Assembly: GCA_050485905.1 (NCBI GenBank)
Contig: JBJHCH010000001.1
Location: 52,860 to 116,859, forward strand
Reading direction: 5' to 3'
Source: JAWLCA01 sp050485905
Lineage (GTDB): Bacteria > Pseudomonadota > Alphaproteobacteria > Rhodobacterales > Rhodobacteraceae
Length of the DNA: 64,000 nucleotides
Shown here one piece after another: positions 60,647 to 64,000 of this stretch (position 1 is its first letter; each line of letters begins with the position of its first letter). The notes under the pieces are model-generated. The model was given only the letters and a program-made list of their open reading frames with translations. It ran no database searches and was not told the DNA's origin. The position numbers and the translations under genes were made by a program.

Positions 60647-62002
60647 TCACGCGGCCATCGGGGCGCGCAGCCAGTCGGGCAGCCAGTCGCCATGGGCCGC
60701 GATCAGGTCATCGACCAGCGCGCGGATCTGGCGCAGGTCAAGCTCGGCCGCCGTATGCGGATCCATCATGGCAGCGTGATAGACGTGATCGCGACGCTGG
60801 TGCAAGAGCGCCTGCACCGTCAGTTCCTGCACGTTCAGATTGGTGCGCATCAGCGCGATAAGATGCGGCGGAATATCGTCCACCACCGTTGGCTGGATGC
60901 CGTTGGCATCGACGAGGCACGGCACCTCGACCGCCGCGCCCCGGGGCAGTTGCGGGATATAGCCGTAGTTGGCGACGTTGCCGTAGATTACTGAGGGGCT
61001 GCCGGTGACGACCGAATTCATGATCGTGGCGGCGTATTCGTGGCTTTGCCGCACCTCGATCCGGTCGGCGGTGCGGTAGGCCTCGGCCTGGGCCTGCCAG
61101 GCGGCCACCTGTTCCTCGCACCGTTTGGGGTATTCATCGAGCGGGATGCGGAAGGTCTCGATCAGGTCGGGGCGGTGCGACTTGATGAACCACGGCACGT
61201 ATTCGGCGAAATGCTCCGAGCTTTCGGTGACGAAATGGCCCAGATGGTCCATCACCTCGTAGCGGACGAGGTTGGGGCAGCGCGGGTTCCAGTCGCTTTC
61301 GAGCGGTATGCGCCCCACGCGGTAGCCGTCGCGCAAGGCCGGGTAGAGGTCGCGGTGGCGGCCGTCGTCCAGCCGTTCCTCGAAGCTCAGGAAGAAGGCC
61401 ATGTGGTTGATGCCGCCGGCGCGGTAGCGCAGGCGCGCGGGGTCGAGGCCAAGGTCGCGGGCCAGTTCGGCGGCGGTGCCCTGCACCGAATGGCAGAGGC
61501 CGACCTGCCGGATATCCAGGTAGCGCGCGGTCAGCGCCCAGGTGTTGATCGCCATCGGGTTGACGTATTGCAGCATCAGCGCGCCGGGGCAGACGGCGCG
61601 CATATCCTCGGCCAGTGCCCACAGGTGCGGGACGGTGCGCAGGCCGCGCATGATGCCGCCCACCCCCAGCGTGTCGGCGATGGTCTGGCGCAGGCCATAG
61701 CGTTTGGGGATGTCGAAATCGGTGACGGTGCAGGGCCTGTAGCCGCCGATCTGGAAGGCGACGATCACGAAATCCGCACCATCAAGCGCCGGGCGGCGGG
61801 TCTGATGGGTTTCAACCCGCGCACCGGTGCCGAGCGTGGCGATCAGCTTTCGCGCCACCAGTTCGGATTCCGCGAGGCGCGCGGCGTCGATGTCCATCAG
61901 TGCGATTGTGGCATCCGACAGGGCCGGCATCATCAGCGCGTCGCCGATGAGGTTCTTCATGAAGACGGTCGATCCCGCGCCGATGAAGGCGATTTTCGTC
62001 AC
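60647..62002 (-). CDS. melA: GH4 alpha-galactosidase
   Basis: The 451-residue enzyme belongs to glycoside hydrolase family 4, which uses NAD+ and a divalent metal by an oxidation-elimination mechanism. Features are IAFIGAGSTVFMKNLIGD (NAD site), the YVNPMAINTW segment, LCHSVQGTAAE with the metal-binding Cys and His typical of the alpha-galactosidase branch, and GGINHMAFFLSFE. It is cytoplasmic. The gene overlaps the permease upstream by 4 bp. It is the first hydrolase in the operon, so alpha-galactosides are probably imported intact. Confidence 0.94.
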   Translation of the reverse strand: MTKIAFIGAGSTVFMKNLIGDALMMPALSDATIALMDIDAARLAESELVARKLIATLGTGARVETHQTRRPALDGADFVIVAFQIGGYRPCTVTDFDIPKRYGLRQTIADTLGVGGIMRGLRTVPHLWALAEDMRAVCPGALMLQYVNPMAINTWALTARYLDIRQVGLCHSVQGTAAELARDLGLDPARLRYRAGGINHMAFFLSFEERLDDGRHRDLYPALRDGYRVGRIPLESDWNPRCPNLVRYEVMDHLGHFVTESSEHFAEYVPWFIKSHRPDLIETFRIPLDEYPKRCEEQVAAWQAQAEAYRTADRIEVRQSHEYAATIMNSVVTGSPSVIYGNVANYGYIPQLPRGAAVEVPCLVDANGIQPTVVDDIPPHLIALMRTNLNVQELTVQALLHQRRDHVYHAAMMDPHTAAELDLRQIRALVDDLIAAHGDWLPDWLRAPMAA

Positions 62003-62847
62003 TTGACGGCTCCCAGTGTCAGGCCGGCGATGAAGTGCTTCTGCATCAGGAAGAACATCGCCACCGGCGGCAGGGCAGCGATGATGCTGCCCGCGCTCAT
62101 CATGTGATAGGCGGCGCGGTACTGGCTGTTGAAGGCGGTGATGCCCGCCGTCACGGGCTGGCTGTCGGCGCCTTGGGTCAGAACGATGGCCCAGAAATAG
62201 TCGTTCCAGATGAAGGTGAAGATCAGGACAGAAAGCGCGGCGATGGCGGGGCGCATCAGGGGCAGGACGACATACCAGAAGATGCGGATCTCGCTCACCC
62301 CCTCCACCCGCGCGGCCTCGATCAACTCACGCGGCAGGGCGCGGATGAAGTTGCGCATGAAGAGCGTGCAGAATCCGGTCTGGAAGGCGATGTGGAAGAG
62401 CACGAGGCCCATGCGGGTGTCGTAGAGCCCCATCTGCAGCGTGAGATCCCGCACCGGCACCATCAGGATCTGGAAGGGCACGAAGTTGCCCGCGACGAAC
62501 ATGAAGAAGATCCAGATGTTGCCGCGGAACCCGTAGACCCCCAGTGCGAAGCCGGTCATGCACGACAGCGCCACCGCGCCGATGACCGTCGGCACGGTGA
62601 TGAAGACGGAGTTGAGCAGGTAGCGCGGCATGTTCGAGTCGGTGAAGACCCGGGTGTAGTTCTGGAAGAAGTTGATCGAACTGGGCCAGCCCCAGATGTT
62701 GCCCTGCGCGAAATCCGCATCGGGTTTGATCGAGAACAGCGCGACCATCAGAAGCGGCAGAAGCCACAGGATCAGCGCCAGCGGCAGCAGCGCCTGATAG
62801 CCGAGGCGCCAGGTGGCGGAGGTCTTGGCGACGGGGGTGGGAAACAT
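61999..62847 (-). CDS. Carbohydrate ABC transporter permease (MalG type)
   Basis: The 282-residue inner-membrane protein has six hydrophobic segments and the EAA-type loop EAARVEGVSEIRIFWYVVLPL for coupling to the ATPase (read as EAARVEGVSEIRIFWYVV). The start MFPTPVAKTSATWRLGYQALLP leads into helix 1. It is the second permease of the galactoside importer. The ATPase gene is not in this window. The gene overlaps melA by 4 bp and follows the MalF-type gene by 3 bp. Confidence 0.93.
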   Translation of the reverse strand: MFPTPVAKTSATWRLGYQALLPLALILWLLPLLMVALFSIKPDADFAQGNIWGWPSSINFFQNYTRVFTDSNMPRYLLNSVFITVPTVIGAVALSCMTGFALGVYGFRGNIWIFFMFVAGNFVPFQILMVPVRDLTLQMGLYDTRMGLVLFHIAFQTGFCTLFMRNFIRALPRELIEAARVEGVSEIRIFWYVVLPLMRPAIAALSVLIFTFIWNDYFWAIVLTQGADSQPVTAGITAFNSQYRAAYHMMSAGSIIAALPPVAMFFLMQKHFIAGLTLGAVK

Positions 62848-62850
62848 GGC

Positions 62851-63777
62851 TCAGACCCCCTTCTCGTCGCGGTACATCTTGGTCAGGAAGAAGGCGATGT
62901 AGACCATCATGATCAGGAACAGCACCACCGCGATGGCGGCACCATAGCCCATGCGGAAGCCGTATTCCGACAGCGCCACCTCGAACATGTAATAGGCCAG
63001 CACGCGGGACGATCCGAACGGCCCGCCGTTGGTCATGACCGAGATCATGTCGAAGCTGCGCAGCGCGCCGATCACGGTGACGACGACGGCGATGAAGGTG
63101 GCGGGGCGCAGTTGCGGCAGGATCACGTACCACAGCATCCGCCAGCCCTTGGCGCCATCGAGCCGCGCGGCCTCGATCTGTTCGGGATCGACTGCGTTCA
63201 GCCCGGTCAGATACAGGATCATGCAATAGGCGGTCTGCGGCCAGAGGCCGGCGGCGATGATGCCGTAGGTGACATAGGTCGGGTCGCCCAGCACGTTGAT
63301 CGGCCCCAGTCCGAAAAGCCCCAGGATCGGGTTCAGAAGGCCGATGGAGGGGTTGTAGAACCAGGCGAAGACCAGTCCGACGACAACCTGGCTGATCACG
63401 AAGGGAAAGAAGAAGAGCGATTTGTAAAGCCGGATGCCGCGCACCTGCTGGTTCAGGAATAGCGCGATGAACAGCCCGGCCGGGATTGCCAGCAGATAGA
63501 GCACCAGCCACAGCACGTTGTTGCGAAGCGAGGTATAGAAGGCCCGGTCGTCCAGCAGTTCGCGGTAGTTCTGCGTGCCGATGAAGCGCGGCTCGCCAAG
63601 CCCGTCCCACTGGTAGAACGAGATGTTGAAGGACTGGAAGATCGGGAAGATCACGTAGAGCGCAAAGAAGGCGACGCCGGGTGCGAGGAACAGCCAGGGC
63701 GCGAGGCTGCGCTGGTTGCGCTGCCACCAGCTTCGTGCGGGGCGCGGGGGGAGGGCATCTGTGCCGGCAAGGGTCAT
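62851..63777 (-). CDS. Carbohydrate ABC transporter permease (MalF type)
   Basis: The 308-residue inner-membrane protein has about six hydrophobic segments. WLFLAPGVAFFALYVIFPIF is helix 1, and the EAA-type loop is EAARLDGAKGWRMLWYVILP. It forms a heterodimer with the MalG-type permease. It is preceded by the end of a substrate-binding protein gene, 100 bp upstream, with a strong hairpin in that gap. Confidence 0.93.
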   Translation of the reverse strand: MTLAGTDALPPRPARSWWQRNQRSLAPWLFLAPGVAFFALYVIFPIFQSFNISFYQWDGLGEPRFIGTQNYRELLDDRAFYTSLRNNVLWLVLYLLAIPAGLFIALFLNQQVRGIRLYKSLFFFPFVISQVVVGLVFAWFYNPSIGLLNPILGLFGLGPINVLGDPTYVTYGIIAAGLWPQTAYCMILYLTGLNAVDPEQIEAARLDGAKGWRMLWYVILPQLRPATFIAVVVTVIGALRSFDMISVMTNGGPFGSSRVLAYYMFEVALSEYGFRMGYGAAIAVVLFLIMMVYIAFFLTKMYRDEKGV

Positions 63778-63833
63778 CGCGCGTGCCTTTCCTCGATGGG
63801 CCGCCGAAATCGCCGCGCGGACCCCAGGCGTGG

Positions 63834-63861
63834 CGCGGCGGCAGGATGACCTGCCGCCGCG
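63834..63861. promoter_or_regulatory. Hairpin between binding-protein and permease genes
   Basis: A 12-bp perfect stem (63834-63845 with 63850-63861, core CGGCGGCAGG) closes over the loop ATGA. It lies 16 bases beyond the stop of the binding-protein gene on the minus strand, and has no T-run. Such a hairpin is known in sugar ABC operons to stabilise the binding-protein transcript or reduce read-through into the permease genes, which would explain unequal subunit amounts. This is inferred. Confidence 0.6.
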
Positions 63862-63877
63862 GTCCGATCATGCTGGC

Positions 63878-64000
63878 CTATTCGTGCCGGGCGCGTTCCT
63901 GCACGCGGTCGAGCCGGGGCAGGATGTCGTCCAGGTTGTCAGGCAGCACCATGAACTCCTGAAAGCCCTCCATCGCCGCCGCTGCCATCTCGGCCGGCGC
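63878..64000 (-). CDS. Sugar ABC transporter substrate-binding protein (C-terminal 40 residues, start outside window)
   Basis: The last 40 codons end at TAG (63878-63880). The visible C-terminus reads MEGFQEFMVLPDNLDDILPR then LDRVQERARHE. It resembles the end of bacterial family 1 solute-binding proteins of carbohydrate ABC transporters. It lies directly upstream of the MalF-type and MalG-type permeases on the same strand, so it is probably the periplasmic binding component of that importer. Only the tail is visible. Confidence 0.75.
   Translation of the reverse strand, partial: APAEMAAAAMEGFQEFMVLPDNLDDILPRLDRVQERARHE

Overview
The window is chromosomal DNA from a high-G+C alphaproteobacterium of the family Rhodobacteraceae (Paracoccus, Rhodobacter or a roseobacter-type genus). 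The case rests on gene content and order: rpoE-chrR lying divergent from a five-gene sigma-E-type operon as in Rhodobacter sphaeroides, a split atp operon with an atpI-B-E-F'-F block, the heparinase-purH-lspA-DUF3035-M16-M16 run, and a PuuD-type membrane urate oxidase. No plasmid or phage replication gene and no CRISPR array was seen, and there is one tRNA (Cys).

Layout. 1-6060: a haloacetate-dehalogenase-like hydrolase cut by the window edge, DUF1643, truB, a phosphodiester-glycosidase-like secreted protein and rbfA on the minus strand, then dapB, a small exported protein, an SDHAF4-like protein and rsmB. 6239-15288: heparinase-like protein, purH, lspA, DUF3035 lipoprotein, a catalytic/non-catalytic M16 peptidase pair and mutL. 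15325-21365: chrR and rpoE divergent from the flavoprotein-DUF1365-MFS-DUF3833-SDR operon, with recognisable ECF-type promoters on both strands. 21381-28159: malonate utilisation locus (GntR regulator, TRAP transporter, malonyl-CoA decarboxylase and malonyl-CoA synthetase) with a TTGTATACAA operator between the divergent units. 28218-33656: a beta-hydroxyacid dehydrogenase, tRNA-Cys, an EpsI-fused exosortase, LysR, a GT8-like glycosyltransferase and an ArsR regulator. This part is less dense and looks accessory. 33852-36370: the F0 half of ATP synthase. 36426-45609: GntR, OmpA lipoprotein, Ada-like, nth, PfkB kinase, HIT, a lone ABC ATPase, two very small genes and polA. 45610-47247: two arrays of short tandem repeats, then an unrecognised Ala-rich, Trp-rich protein with a C-terminal membrane segment. 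47360-54584: purine ring catabolism (permease, allA, allE, a PuuE-UraD fusion, uraH, LysR and puuD). 54678-64000: a tightly overlapping galactoside operon (galM, GH42, SMP-30, dgoA, dgoK, SDR, GH4 and two ABC permeases), with the last 40 residues of the binding protein at the window edge.

The least explained signal is a gapless 60-bp repeat present three times (6091-6150, 41151-41210, 54604-54663). Each copy is preceded by a different perfect palindrome ending at its first base and ends in a TTAA-N7-TTAA-like pair. Two copies sit between converging genes. The second is the pair of short-period repeat arrays (11 bp and 16 bp) in front of the unrecognised gene at 45880. All coordinates and starts come from reading the sequence. 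Family assignments come from remembered motifs, with no database search.
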